Assembly: GCA_024516035.1 (NCBI GenBank)
Contig: CM044967.1
Location: 1,706,383-1,770,382, forward strand
Direction of reading: 5' to 3'
Origin: Bactericera cockerelli
Taxonomy: Eukaryota > Arthropoda > Insecta > Hemiptera > Triozidae
DNA length: 64,000 bases
Made by a program: the position numbers and the translations under genes. The notes beneath the pieces were generated by a model. The model was not told the DNA's origin. It saw nothing but the letters and a program-made list of their open reading frames with translations, and did no database searches. Of this stretch, positions 9,776 to 20,659 are shown in pieces; positions within the stretch are counted from its first letter, which is position 1; every line of letters begins with the position of its first letter.

Positions 9776-10504
9776 TTGAGTCTTAAGTTAATCAAAAAAA
9801 TAGTAATTTTGATAACACTTGTGTTTTATTTGTTTTATTAGAGTTGCAATGCAAACTGGCATCTAATTTTATTATTTACATATTTATATATTTGTAATGC
9901 ATCTTCTTTGAATAGCCTTCAGTAGATACTGTAGATAGTAGATAATAATTTCCGATTTTGAAAATAAAAATAAAATAATTTTATATATAACATGCAACAT
10001 TTCAGCTCAATCAGTCTTGCGGTTCTAGAGTTATAGCGTTCTAAACATACTCTCTCTCACACACACAAACGAATCATTTTATAAATAAGATGCGGATCCT
10101 CATTAGATTTAACCCTGTGAATTATAAAAAATCCGCCATGCCTTACTTAATTGACCACAGACCAGTTTAATAAGGAGTCACGCTTCTTGCATTGTTTTAA
10201 TTTTCGCACTAACGAATCTGATAAAAAATTAAATACCACTTTTAATACCAATAATAATATTTACAATGTTTGATGTTGACAATAATAATACTAATTATTG
10301 TAATAATAAATTAATATTTTTAATGAAATATCTACTCCTTGCTCAAACTCGCAAAATGTTTCATTGTTTGTGGTCATCAATGAGTTAACCCTATGTCTAG
10401 CTGATACTAAGATTTTGGAAATCTCAGTAAAAATTGTAATTCATAGAGGTGTGAATTAAAAGAACAATTTTTTTTTATCATAATATCATAATAAATTGTC
10501 TGAT
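9776..10504. other. No gene recognised
   Basis: AT-rich sequence with a short CT/CA simple repeat at 10048-10072 and many ATAATAAT words around 10245-10320. Nothing coding is seen. Confidence 0.35.
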
Positions 10505-10680
10505 ACTCAAGATAGCTTAGGGATCCGTTGGTTCGAATACCACCCAGTGCATAAATTTCCATTAATTTGAGTTTGTGACCACATATAATAATAAGACTTT
10601 GACTGTTAGGTGGTAGAAAATGCTTTGAGCATTAACCTCGCCTGGTGGTTACCTTCTACTAAATAGTGTCATTATTATTG
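10505..10680 (+). mobile_element. SINE-B, head truncated
   Basis: The B-box part (CCGTTGGTTCGAATACC), GAGTTTGTGACCACATA, GGTGGTAGAAAATGCTTTG and CCTCGCCTGGTGGTTACC are all present. Confidence 0.7.
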
Positions 10681-10754
10681 CTCCCTGTCTAAGTATCTTC
10701 CACCTTCGCCACCATTAACACATCTAGCAGGTACCTACAACTTCTCAGTTTTCT

Positions 10755-10965
10755 TTTTATCATCATCATAGGGTGCCGTCATTGTGAACGATGGTAGGCA
10801 GACAGTGGAGGAATGAATCAGCAATTCTACAAATGTCTTTACAAAGAGGCTAATAATTGACAAGGGCCCCCAGAACCAAGCCAATGCTGGTCTATTCCTT
10901 GTTTATAGTCCTCCAGCCAGACTGCTGGTATCCCCTGTTTATAGTCCCCCAGCCAGACATTATTC
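10755..10965 (+). mobile_element. Repeat G copy with duplicated end
   Basis: It matches 6682-6850. The last part (TCCCCTGTTTATAGTCCCCC, AGCCAGAC) is present twice, as it also is at 59763-59965. Confidence 0.7.
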
Positions 10966-11389
10966 TTATTATACTGATTTCAAACCAGATGGGTTAAATA
11001 AACTGGCGAAGGATTATTGCGGGGAGCTAGTCAAATTGATAATAATCTATCTATTTCTAATTACTGCAGTACACTAAGTTTTTCTGCATATTTCGACTAA
11101 TTTAGTCTACTTAGCCTGAGTCTGTCTATTCAGGTAATTAATATTACTAATGAGGAAGGTAGTGGCTCTGAATAATAATGAAGATCTTAATGGCTCTGAA
11201 TACTTGCAGCAACTTTTCTTCAATTAATTTCCCGAACGCGTGCTCACGCGTAGTTCAATGTCCTTCAATAACAGTATGATCAGGATAAACAGTTTAATAA
11301 CATTGAAAATGTGAGAATTTCTAATTAGACGTACAATTGTACAATGTATTTGTATAATAAATACCTATCAGAACATAGAGTTCTAGAAG

Positions 11390-11632
11390 ACTTAGGGTGG
11401 TATGCAAAGTCCTCACTGTAGGGATGCCTGGGTCATTTGTCCCTTCAGCTGATTTTGTTATGCAGAGACGTTTGTTTGAAGAGCCTGTGCGCATGGGCAT
11501 TCAGATGTTTCTTTAATAAATAATTGTCAAGGTCGAAATTTTCCCTATAGCAAGCTCGGGACCACCCTATAGTGACCAACTGAACACTATAGGGATGAAA
11601 AAAAAACGGCTCTACATACCAGCCTCAGCCTT
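11390..11632. mobile_element. MITE with TATGCAAAGTCCTCACTG end
   Basis: Terminal segments GGTGGTATGCAAAGTCC and CTCTACATACCAGCC, and internal GGGATGCCTGGGTCATTTGT, match the inverted copy at 35227-35525. Imperfect terminal inverted repeats and no ORF make this a non-autonomous DNA transposon. Confidence 0.6.
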
Positions 11633-11850
11633 TCCCGGTAGCTCAGTGGTCAAGGCGTCTGTCTGGTAATCCAGAGATCGCGGGTTCGAAACCCAGCCGG
11701 GACATGCCGTTATCCTCGCATTTGGAGTATTGACCACATGATAATGAGTCTAGGGCTTACTGCTGGAATAATGGGATTTATTTGGGACTTTTCTGTTTAT
11801 ACTGATTTGTCCCTTAGTCGGGCGGCATAAATAAGGCGCTATTATTTTTA
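11633..11850 (+). mobile_element. SINE-A, full copy
   Basis: The head is CCCGGTAGCTCAGTGGTCAA with B box GGGTTCGAAACCC, followed by the body CTTACTGCTGGAATAATGGG and the end ATAAATAAGGCGCTATTATT. Confidence 0.8.
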
Positions 11851-12960
11851 AAGAGGAGAATAACTGGAATAGTGAGGAAGCAATAGATAAAAACTGATCG
11901 AGGGCAAGATAGACGATAATTCAGGGGAAAATTGTGACGTGGAAGCACTCTCACTCTAAAAACCTCAAATTTCAACCGACTTTATTATCCTCAATTAGCC
12001 CATAATTCCGCCACTGGCCGTTGCTCACATTTAAGGATCTACTCATTTTTCCTCACAAGTTCTTGAGATATTCTGTTTACAGAGAGACAGACCGACAGAC
12101 GGACCCTGACACTTTGGATTCAGGCTCTGGAGACCCAGAAACGTGTTTAGGCACTGAAAACTGACTATGTAAAATTTTGAGTGATTCCATTACTTTCCTT
12201 TCTATAGGATAAGGAACGTAAAAAGGAGAGAAATTGAAAGATCGAGAGAAAATGAAAAAGAGAGAGGAATAAAGAGAATGAGAAAGAGAGAAGAGAGAGC
12301 TCTTCTTCATCAATAAATGCACATCCAATACTTCGATAGTAATCGATAGTCACTAGACTCGATACATCATCAATAATTTTTCTAGAGAGAAATACAGCAC
12401 CATAAAAAGTCAAAGCCATCGCGAGCGGAAACAAATCTCCCCCAGCCTAGTCATATTGCATGGGCGGTGATTAATTTTAATCATGAGTAAAGCCATTTTA
12501 TTAGGAAGGATAGTGACTCACCCGTGGTCGCTTCTCTAACGACTCACTACTCAGTCTGATACAACTTTCCTGCTTCTTCTTTCATCGCGAAGTGCGTCTA
12601 GTTTTGATACCAGTCATGCTTCAACGTTTGATAGTCGTGAAATTCGAGAGAAAATAGTTGTAAATTTTTTATTGTAAATCGCGAATTTTAGTATTTAAAA
12701 AAAAGGAATTTTAGTAGGTATTTCATAAAGGAAAAAAAATTGACTATATAAATAAGCTGAATCAGATCAATTAAATAGACTTGTGATAGTTGTGTTTTTT
12801 TTCTCGCAAAAAATTGAATTTTTAATTTTCCTTATTTCTTTTACTTTTAGTCCATTATTTATTTTGTAATATTTGGTGATAAGTTGTAAAAAAATAGTGC
12901 AATCGGTTATTTATAATCGCCTTGGTAGATAACTAGAATTCGTTTTTTCTTCAAAATTCG
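11851..12960. other. Upstream flank of the bHLH gene
   Basis: 12055-12240 holds a dispersed repeat (ATATTCTGTTTACAGAGAG, ACCGACAGACGGACC, TTTCTATAGGATAAGGAA), and 12220-12300 is GA-rich. 12430-12960 has no recognised repeat and probably includes the promoter of the gene that starts at 13176. No TATA box could be fixed with confidence. Confidence 0.4.
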
Positions 12961-12966
12961 GCAGAT

Positions 12967-13152
12967 AACACAATCATACATACGAATTCGTGTGTAAAAC
13001 ACAATCATACATCCGAATTTCGTGTGTAAAACACAATCATACATACGAATTCCGTGTGTAAAACACAATCATACATCCGAATTCCGTGTGTAAAACACAA
13101 TCATACATCCGAATTCCGTGTGTAAAACACAATCATACATACGAATTCCGTG
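12967..13152 (+). repeat. 31-32 bp tandem repeat just upstream of the bHLH start
   Basis: There are about five and a half units built on ACACAATCATACATMCGAA plus TTCCGTGTGTAAA. The array stops about 25 bases before the ATG at 13176, so it lies in the 5' UTR or core promoter. Units differ by single bases (ATAC/ATCC and one missing C). Confidence 0.95.
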
Positions 13153-13175
13153 GCGCAAATGTTAAGCAGGAAACG

Positions 13176-13811
13176 ATGGCTCTGGCGGCGGATTTGAACA
13201 ACAACAAGAAGGCGAAGAGCTACTCCCTGCGGCCCAGGTCCTGCAGGGGGCGGGATGGGGAGGAGGACAGAGGGGACTTTGTGCTGCAGAGCCTCGTCAA
13301 GCCTCGCAACAAGCTGAAGAGGAAGCCGAAACAGAAGCCACCCCCGCTCAGCAAGTACCGGCGGAAAACCGCCAACGCCCGTGAGCGGCACCGCATGAAG
13401 GAGATCAACGACGCTTTCGAAACGCTCAAGAACGCAATCCCCAATGTTCACTTTGTGAATGAGAATGTGAGTAATGAGAAGATGACGAAAATAACCACGT
13501 TGAAGCTGGCGATGAAATACATAGCGGCGCTTTCTCATACGTTGAGAGACAGTCAGGACTCCGACGGCGATGCGGAGTCGCTTGCAAGTAGCGACTACTG
13601 GAGCGCCACGCCTGATGTTCCCTTCAGCTCGGTAGCGTCCAGTAGCGACCAGTCGCTCACGTCGGACTTTCTCCTCAGCGACGCGTCCACACCGGAAACA
13701 TTCCCGGAATTTCCTCTGGAGTACTCCGAGTACTCGGACTTCAGCTGTGACTTCGCCAGCTCCCAGGAGCACGAGGTGTCTTCGTTCCTCTTCGAGACGG
13801 AATTCAGCTAA
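13176..13811 (+). CDS. dei: bHLH transcription factor, delilah type
   Basis: A 211-residue intronless protein. A class II bHLH domain spans about residues 60-122: basic region YRRKTANARERHRMKEINDA with the E-box-contacting Glu, helix 1 with AFETLKNAIP, a loop with NVSNEKMTKITT, and helix 2 with LKLAMKYIAALS. The preceding PPLSKYRRKTANARER and the longer loop with EK(M/L)TKITTL are typical of Delilah, which acts in tendon/attachment and muscle-related cells in flies (known for the family). N-terminal residues 10-60 are basic with an SLRPR motif. The C-terminal 85 residues are rich in Ser, Asp and Glu and may be a transactivation region. The start is the ATG in AACGATGG; the longer frame upstream runs into the tandem repeat. 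The region is GC-rich against its surroundings. Assignment to dei rests on motif recall, not a tree. Confidence 0.85.
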   Translation: MALAADLNNNKKAKSYSLRPRSCRGRDGEEDRGDFVLQSLVKPRNKLKRKPKQKPPPLSKYRRKTANARERHRMKEINDAFETLKNAIPNVHFVNENVSNEKMTKITTLKLAMKYIAALSHTLRDSQDSDGDAESLASSDYWSATPDVPFSSVASSSDQSLTSDFLLSDASTPETFPEFPLEYSEYSDFSCDFASSQEHEVSSFLFETEFS

Positions 13812-14225
13812 CAGTAACCGAATTGTTTAGCGATCCGCTCGCTGAATTGTTGTCGTTACCATATAGGGAGGCTGGCAAGTGAAAGGCTATGGTAATCGGG
13901 TGTGTCGTCAGAAGCGAGCTTCGCTTTGCATAGTGGTTGTGGTCCAGGAGCTTATGGATCTAACAAGTGGTGATTTATTTATTTATTTGGGCTCTCACCT
14001 GAGATTGAGGAGGCCGACTTCTGTACGTACCGTTTGTTAAAGTTTTATCTGGGCTATACGGACAAGTTACCAGGCAGTGGTAGTCGATTTGGGCTCGGTG
14101 CTAGACTTGTATTGTAAACAAACTAGCACATTGATCCGCGATGCTACCGTGATGTTTAGGACCGAAATCATTTACGGCAATACCTCATTGTGTAGAGTAG
14201 GGTTGAATTGAGCTAAATTTCATGA
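13812..14225 (+). other. 3' flank of the bHLH gene
   Basis: Probably 3' UTR at first. ATTTATTTATTTATTT at 13973-13986 has the form of an AU-rich element, although its place in the transcript is not shown. No AATAAA was found close by. The end near 14160-14200 resembles a piece of 3495-3530. Confidence 0.35.
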
Positions 14226-14227
14226 CA

Positions 14228-14500
14228 ATATACAGGGCGAAATTAACAGACAAAATCGAGAATTTAAGTCATGACTTAGCATAAGTTTTCCCCCATCTAA
14301 GGGCGGAATCAATAGGCGTTTTTTTAATACCTCTGTGGCGTAAGTCTCGGATTGCGTACTGTCCAAGATAGGGAAAACCGATGCCAAGCAAAATTACTTA
14401 TCGATATTGTCTATTAATTTCGGCCTTAGACAAAAGGCAAAATCGAGACTTAGCTCCACAGAGTTATTACAAAAACGTCTATACATTCCGCTCACATTGT
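14228..14500. mobile_element. MITE group with GGGCGGAATTAATAGACG ends
   Basis: It contains AGGGCGGAATCAATAGGCG, TAATACCTCTGTGGCG, ATTGTCTATTAATTTCGG and inverted ACAGAGTTATTACAAAAACG. The order suggests two copies nested or inverted onto each other. Related copies lie at 19130-19440 and 56505-56800. Confidence 0.6.
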
Positions 14501-15084
14501 TCTTTTTGTTAATCATGTTAACAAACCTGCCTTTCTTTTGCCAGCGTCCTCCTTAGAATTTTGTTATTGCATTTCTTGTGTTCTTGCATTTCTTGACATA
14601 TCTTAGTACTTTTAGTGCCAGTTACATAATATAGTTGCTATAATGGAGAAGTTTTGCACACCTTTTTCGTTTCCAAGTTTTATATCTGACTTTACAGTGC
14701 TACTGTTTTCATTCCTGCTACAACATACATGCTGGAATTTGGTGTATTCAAGTGATATTATGTGAGCTGGTGTATTCAAATTGAATCTGTACAAATTAGA
14801 GAAATTGTTAGGCAATAATTAACAATTTGAAAATTGTACTATAATAATAATTCCGTGTCCGTGAGATGGGTATTTATACTTAAATCACGTTGGTGAGAGG
14901 ATAATATGGACGCCCAATGTCCAGGCTCCTTTTATGTCCATTGATTCTACATTAGCATTATAGCAACTATGTTTAAAGGTCTATGTTTTTTTTTTCTTTT
15001 CTTTTTAAGCTTTTCGGAAATTCAAATTACAAATTTTTCGAGACTATAGTCGCAAACAATAATAATATCTATTTATTAAAAAGA
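14501..15084. other. No gene recognised
   Basis: AT-rich unique sequence with a T run at 14986-15005. The 67-codon minus-strand open frame at 14612-14815 has no recognisable features. Confidence 0.35.
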
Positions 15085-15212
15085 AAGTTATCATATTTGT
15101 GTTAATCAATCGTGATATAAAACTACGTAAATCTACGCTGAAACCAGGACTTGAACCACCAACCACCAGGTTACAAGTCTGCCGCCTTATCGATGAAGCT
15201 ACTGAGGTCGGC
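15085..15212 (-). mobile_element. SINE-D copy
   Basis: In plus order: AAGTTATCATATTTGTGTTA, then CAGGACTTGAACCACCAACC and GCCTTATCGATGAAGCTACT. This is the reverse complement of SINE-D. Confidence 0.75.
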
Positions 15213-15429
15213 TAATAATAATAACTTTACTACTTGGTAAGCCATGTGACTCATTTCTACTTTGCGCCATTAATAATGAGAGTTTACTGTCGTGAATAAG
15301 AGCTCTTTTTATCAGCATTAAATATGGTTTCATAAAAAGTAACAATAAATTCGTGTATGTAGGATAGTCACAGAAACACGTCATTATCATTAAAAGAATA
15401 GTAGTAATTTTACGCTGTTAGAATAATTT

Positions 15430-15547
15430 ACCGACCTCAGTAGCTTGATCGATAAGGCGGGTGGTTCAAGTCCCTAATTTAGCAAAGTTTTAGTAAAGCG
15501 AGTTTAAGTAGTTGTGATATCACGAAAGTGATAACTTTTTTTTTAAC
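15430..15547 (+). mobile_element. SINE-D copy
   Basis: ACCTCAGTAGCTTGATCGAT, then a shortened head, then GCGAGTTTAAGTAGTTGTGA and TATCACGAAAGTGAT, with a T run. Confidence 0.7.
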
Positions 15548-15761
15548 TTTTAACTGTTAGAATAATTATTTATACTACCTATGTAGGTATGTCTTCATTG
15601 CCACTAGATGTTTTGGGGTTCCCCGGGATTAAACTCAGCCATTGGTCTGTGTATAACCAGATAATCACAATTCCGATTGCGATAAATATTTCTATAATAT
15701 CAAACGGTTCCTTTCCTCAAATTACCAATAATATTTTATTATAGGTACGTAGTTTAGATCT

Positions 15762-16160
15762 GTCCCGGTAGCTCAATGGTCAATGTGTCTGAAAGAGATC
15801 GCGGGTTCGAATCCTTGCCGGGAAAAGTTATCCTCCCTTCAGGGACATGTGCACTGGTAGTCAATTGGTTTACGCGCTAGTCTGGTAATCCAGGTAGCGT
15901 AGGGATTCGTTGGTTCGAAGACCACCCGGTGCATGAATTTTTCCTCATTAATTTAAGTTAGTGACCACATAATAATAAGACTGTGGGAGTTAGGTGGTAG
16001 AAAATGCTTTGAGCATTACCTCGCCTGGTGGTTACTTTCCACTAAAAAGTGTTATTATTATTATTTGACCACATAATAACACTTATTGGCCTTACTGCTG
16101 AAATAATGGACTCATTTGTCGGGCATTATAAATAGGGCGATATTGTTATTATGAATTGTT
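15762..16160 (+). mobile_element. SINE-A split by a nested SINE-B
   Basis: The SINE-A head (CCCGGTAGCTCAATGGTCAA) ends near 15847. A complete SINE-B (15848-16060; CTAGTCTGGTAATCCAGG, CCTCGCCTGGTGGTTAC) follows. The SINE-A body then resumes at TGACCACATAATAAC and ends with ATAGGGCGATATTGTTATT. The nesting shows that SINE-B moved after this SINE-A copy. Confidence 0.8.
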
Positions 16161-16489
16161 TCTGTATGTATTTGAAAAATAATGCTTTTGTAAATCTAGT
16201 ATAGGTATTTATTTTTATTTTAGCCAATTAACTTCTTTCTCATTTCATTGAAAACAGAGTTACTATTTTTGCTGTTGTTATGATTATTTATTTTTCCAGA
16301 TTATTTATCTATTAATGTTTTAGTGTGAATTTGGTACTTTTTATTAACAATGAACTGAGCTAACAAGTAGATATACATATTCTAATGTTTTTAATATTGT
16401 ACAGAATTAATTAAATAGACTGACTAATTTGTTAAAAAAACTTGCGATTTAGCAATTCTTATGAAAAAGTATCTTTTTATTTTAATATT
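16161..16489. other. No gene recognised
   Basis: AT-rich sequence without recognised repeat or coding character. Confidence 0.35.
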
Positions 16490-16850
16490 ATTTTCTTTGG
16501 GTCTCGAGCCACCGACCTCCGGGTTACGAGTCCACTGGCTTTTCAATCGAGCAATTGAGACAAGAGTCGAACTAAAGCAGAATAAGAGAGAAAAAAGGAT
16601 ATCTGGCATTTCCGCCCTACCCAGGCTTGGTGAGGTTAATATGGGTAGCTGGTACAATTCCCAGGGAATGGAGGGTAAAATTCCCGTCCTATTCAGGACA
16701 TTAAAACAAATAGAATCGTTGGCGTTAAGAAGGGCATCCAGCCGTAAAACTGTGCCACAACCAACAAACCTCAACCATGAGGTTGAACAATGCCGACCCC
16801 ATGTAGGGGTTTGGGAAAAGGCAAAGTGAAAGAAGAAGAAGAAGGTTAAA
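16490..16850 (+). mobile_element. Retroposon 3' end of RTE type with a SINE-like head
   Basis: 16495-16560 is a reversed tRNA-like block (CGAGCCACCGACCTCCGGG). 16600-16850 includes AAGAAGGGCATCCAGCCGTA and AACCATGAGGTTGAACAATG and ends in a GAA-rich tail. The phrase GAAGGGCATCCAGC is common at the 3' end of invertebrate RTE-type LINEs and their SINEs. Open frames on both strands here are repeat read-through. Confidence 0.5.
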
Positions 16851-17164
16851 AGAAATATAGGTAGATAGTATTTATTCTTTAAATGGAGTTGAATTGAGAA
16901 CCGAATCCCATCAGACATTGACAAACCATTAAGTTTCAATTAAAGATAATATTATTTTAAACGAAAATTGATTGTTTTTAATGCCAACGTAGGCATTAGA
17001 CTGAAGTCGAAAGAGTACCTTTTCATTATTTGTAATTCTAACAGAGTGTATTTATTACAAAACTTGACGGTTTTAAATTGAAATAGTAAAAATAATTCGC
17101 CCAGAAATGTTATCATCTCAATTTCAAAAAAACCGACCGAAAACAGAACTTTCTATACCCTATT

Positions 17165-17325
17165 CAAAAGTATAAACAGGGAGTAGACCAGCATTGGCTT
17201 GGTTCTGGAGGCCCTTGTCAATTATTAGCCTCCTTGTAAAGACAGTGGTAGAAGTGCTGAATCGTTCTTCCACTGTCTGGCTACCATCGTTCACGATGAC
17301 GCCACCCTATGATGATGATTTATAT
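17165..17325 (-). mobile_element. Repeat G copy, inverted
   Basis: It has GACCAGCATTGGCTTGGTTC, then CTTGTCAATTATTAGCCTCC and CATCGTTCACGATGACGCCA, the reverse complement of 6682-6850. Confidence 0.7.
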
Positions 17326-17335
17326 GTGAAGATTT

Positions 17336-17450
17336 TCATTGTGTACGAGCTAGGACTTGAGAAAATCCTCTCTTTTTCTTTTTTTCGTCTGGGGGTGCTG
17401 CAGTTCCGCAGCTCCTTAGCACCGGCCGCGCCTGTTGATAAGTAACCAAG
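17336..17450 (+). repeat. Dispersed repeat shared with 57420-57515
   Basis: GTACGAGCTAG, a CTCTCTTTTTCTTTTTT tract, GGGGGTGCTGCAGTTCCGC and AGCTCCTTAGCACCGGCCG are repeated nearly word for word at 57430-57512. The family may be a MITE end. Confidence 0.65.
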
Positions 17451-17454
17451 TACT

Positions 17455-17854
17455 TAACATGTTATTCAACCATGCGCAACATTTTATTGGCACTTGCAAT
17501 TCAAAGTCCGTCTCTTGAGAAATTCTATTCACTCCTTACAAAATACGAATGACAGATCGCCTCTGTGTCATTTGAACACACATAAATTACGCTAAAATAC
17601 TTGCGGATAAGTCGAATAACAGATCTCGTGTCATTCATAAATCACAAATGAAAGTGAGCGTGACGCTAGTCGCTCGCTGAATGAAATCAAAAAAACAAGT
17701 CTCTAGCTCTTACCATTCTCGAGATATTCTGTTCACACACACACAGACGCACGGACCAATAGCCGAAAACAACTTTTTTGGTATCCTGAGGCTCTGAAAA
17801 AAAAAAAAAAAAAAAAAAAAATGTCCAGAAATGTGAAAAAATGAGTAGGTCAAA
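17455..17854. other. Dispersed repeat and A run
   Basis: 17690-17850 resembles 32010-32250 inverted (CTCGAGATATTCTGTTCAC, GGACCAATAGCCGAAAAC, TGGTATCCTGAGG, GTCCAGAAATGTG). An A run covers 17798-17821. 17455-17690 has no recognised content. Confidence 0.45.
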
Positions 17855-17878
17855 TTTTCGAGAGAGAGAGAGAGGTCA

Positions 17879-17911
<33 letters not shown>

Positions 17912-17952
17912 GAGAGAGAGGAAAGAGAGAGAGGGAGAGAGAGAGAGAGAAA
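17855..17952. repeat. GA microsatellite
   Basis: Nearly pure AG dinucleotides with a few interruptions. Confidence 0.95.
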
Positions 17953-18319
17953 TGAAAGTTAAATCAAGTGAGAAAAAATATCTCACAAAGTGATTTTCTA
18001 ATTCTAAGTGTGGGTAGTTTAAGACATGTATTGTTATGTGAATTAATATTTTATCTACATAATATAATAATGTTCAGTAATTAAGTTAATCTTACGTCCC
18101 TATTGTAAAAATGTATTTTCAATGTATTGTCATCATCAATAATATCAAAATCACATGATTAAAAATACGGCTTTAAACAAAAAAAACCCTAGGAGACTCG
18201 GAGATGTAAGAGTTTTTTTTTTTTTTTTTTTTAGGAATGTATTTAATTTCATTCTACAGTTTTTTCATTACAATCCCCTTGAAGTACAATATCTTTTGTC
18301 CTTTTAGTTGGCACCTATT

Positions 18320-18412
18320 TTATCAGTCCTGGTAGTTTAGAGGTCAAATCAAGATTATCCAGAGCGTCCGTCTAATTATCCAGAGATTACGGGTTTGAAA
18401 CCTTTATGATTA
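18320..18412 (+). mobile_element. SINE-A remnant
   Basis: GTCCTGGTAGTTTAGAGGTC, then AATTATCCAGAGATTACGGG and GTTTGAAACC are diverged head sequence. The body is missing. Confidence 0.5.
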
Positions 18413-18417
18413 CATAA

Positions 18418-18715
18418 TATAGTCAAACCTGGATATAAGAGAACTCAAGGGATGAACTTTTGTCTCTTATATCCAGGATTCTCTTATAAAGACGTAAGTT
18501 GGACCTAGAAATCGTTCTCTTATAGCTAGGATTCTCTTATAATGAGGTTATTTTAACTTATAAATAGGTAAATTTGACTTGGAAATAAATTGTTCTCTTG
18601 CCAGGTTTCTCTCATAAAGAGGTTATTTTACCTTATAAACAGGTAAATTTGACCAGGAAATTGTCCTCTTATATCCAGCAGATTTCTCTTATATCCTAAA
18701 CTTATTACAGTCGTA
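18418..18715. mobile_element. Pogo/Tc1-like MITE
   Basis: It starts AGTCAAACCTGGATATAAG. Repeated internal words follow (TCTCTTATATCCAGGATTC, AGGTAAATTTGAC) and it ends with TTACAGTCGTACTATA. The end sequence is close to that of the larger element at 57942-59067. No ORF. Confidence 0.55.
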
Positions 18716-19129
18716 CTATAAAGCAGTTTTTTTGTAACTGACTGTAGTAAATAGACAGACTGTATATAACTGATTCATTATTTTCGCTTACCCAAGCTTT
18801 TTTGCAATGCAGATCTGCATTTTTTATTGCAATACTCATTGAATTTCATTCTACAAGTCTCTCATTTCGTCTCTCATTTCGAGAGAGAGAGAGAGAGAAA
18901 AAATCCAAGAGTTGCATTAATTTGGAACAGAAATAGGAATAGCTACAGAACCCGAAGCCTGAATCAAGGCACAGGTAGGTGGAGGAAGTGGGTGTATCGC
19001 CTTGCTTTGCTATTCAGTATCCGGTCGAGATGAAGTAACGTTGAAATATGAATGCCAATAGATACCCAGGGTCTAATAAAAATTGTCCCAGACTCTCGTT
19101 TGAGTAAGTACTTTGCGATAGTATATTAG

Positions 19130-19440
19130 AGTGGAATTAATAGACGTTTTTATAATACCTCTGTGACGCTAAGTCTAGATTTTGTGTATTGTTTTAACAC
19201 CTAGACGACCGGGTGTACCACCGGTGGTACACGTACGTTCGTACGGAATGGTCGAATGGACCGGGTGTACCACCGGTGGTACACGGATGTACTACGTCTG
19301 TGAATAGCCTAAACATCGCCGGTCCCACGGGAGAATTCACGAAAAACCATGCCGGTCGTCTAAGTGTTAAATGGGTAAACTAATGTTTACGTCATGACTC
19401 AATATTTCTTTATTTGGTCTATTAATTTCACCCTTAATGA
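19130..19440. mobile_element. MITE (GGAATTAATAGACGTTTT end) interrupted by a TTAA-flanked insertion
   Basis: The left part GGAATTAATAGACGTTTTTA with CTCTGTGACGCTAAGTC and the right part ATTTGGTCTATTAATTTC match the family at 14228 and 56505. The two halves are separated by the element at 19198-19366. Confidence 0.65.
19198..19366. mobile_element. piggyBac-type MITE with TTAA target duplication
   Basis: TTAA at 19194-19197 and again at 19367-19370 flanks a 169-bp body. The ends are CACCTAGACGACCGG and CCGGTCGTCTAAGTG, inverted repeats matching at 14 of 15 bases. Inside is a doubled palindromic block (GTGTACCACCGGTGGTACAC). The TTAA target duplication is the mark of the piggyBac superfamily. 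It has no ORF and would need a transposase from elsewhere. Confidence 0.8.
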
Positions 19441-19444
19441 CCGA

Positions 19445-19700
19445 CCTCAGTAGCCTCGAGCGGTTGTGGTTGTGACTACTGCCCGCAGTCCAGAGATCCC
19501 GAGTTCGATTCCCAGTTGGGGCAGACTTCTGTTCCCTCCAAACACGTGAGGCTGACATTTCCGGCCCTACCCAGGCTGGGCGAGGTTAATGTGACAGCTA
19601 CTGTAGACGCGTCTGGTCTGAGTTGTAGCCTGCCCATCCCGTAGTATGTCTCCCCTCTGATGGATGAGACGTGACACAATACTTCCCATGTAGTTGCTGG
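19445..19700. mobile_element. tRNA-like head joined to a SINE-E body
   Basis: 19450-19520 is tRNA-like (GTGACTACTGCCCGCAGTCC, GAGTTCGATTCCCAG). 19560-19600 resembles repeat F (CCCTACCCAGGCTGGGCGAG). 19620-19700 is an inverted SINE-E body (TTGTAGCCTGCCCATCCCG). A related head lies at 46122-46175. Confidence 0.5.
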
Positions 19701-20159
19701 TTCAACATTATGTACTCGTATTATTATTATTATTAAACATATTAGATCAAGTTTTATTTACATAGAATATATACGTACATAGAAATTGACATTAATAAAA
19801 CAAAAGTTACTGGATTTTTTTGTTTTTTCATCACCTAGGTACTATAGGTCAATAATTTTTAAGCTTTAGCTATAGTTTTACGCTTTTGTTTTACGTTTTA
19901 GTTTTACGTTTTAGATAGGTTAGGGACACTTGTAAAATGGGTATCTCCCGTCAAAAAGAAGAAAAGAAATTGGAATAAACTCGTAACTCTCGCAAGTCAT
20001 AAACATAAACGAAGAAGTTGGTATCACGCGCTGGCTAGGAATAGGAATGGTTGACAATGTGAACATGCAAATGAGTGGCGCCAGTCATATTTTCTGCCAT
20101 ATCTGGATTTCCTAAAGAGGAATACTGCCCGAGGCAATGCCAGGACTATTAGATAAGTT

Positions 20160-20485
20160 TTGTTGCTCTCTCAATCTCTCCTTTTCTCTCTCTCTTTAGA
20201 TTCTCGTTCTTTCTCTCTCTCACACACACTCTTTCTCTCACTCTATTTACTCTGTACTCTCATTGCCTCTCTCTCTCTTTTCTCACTGCCTCTTTTTTTT
20301 TCTCTCTCTCTCTTCTCTCACTGCCTCTCTCACTCTCTCTCTCTTCTCTCTCTCTTACATTTTTTCTCTCACTCTATCTACCCTCATTGCCTCTCTCTCT
20401 CCCTTTTCTCACTGCCTCTTTTTTTCTCTCTCTCTCTCTCTCTCTCTTACACTATTTCTCTCACTCTATCTTCTCTCTAGCCTTG
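20160..20485. repeat. CT-rich microsatellite
   Basis: Long CT dinucleotide tracts with interspersed TCACTGCCTCT words give an imperfect higher-order repeat. Leu/Ser-rich open frames here are simply translated microsatellite. Confidence 0.95.
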
Positions 20486-20659
20486 TGCTAGTGAATAGAA
20501 CTCTTGGTACAGGTTGCAGATTGTTCTCAAAATGCGTGCATGTACCCTACACCAGTTTTTTAAAAAGAATTCTTTATTGATAGGACATACTCGTAATTAT
20601 GTACAAACAAGCAAGTATAAGTGATAAAGGCTCAGTGCTACTATCCTACACTGAGTTAC

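Noticed and set aside
13101..13772. 223-codon minus-strand ORF opposite the bHLH gene
   Set aside because: Shadow of the GC-rich plus-strand coding frame. It has no domain and no independent start context.
16424..16939. 171-codon minus and 122-codon plus ORFs
   Set aside because: They cross a dispersed retroposon 3' end. Protein character is absent and the same words recur elsewhere.
20160..20580. Leu/Ser-rich ORFs of about 105 codons
   Set aside because: Translated CT microsatellite.
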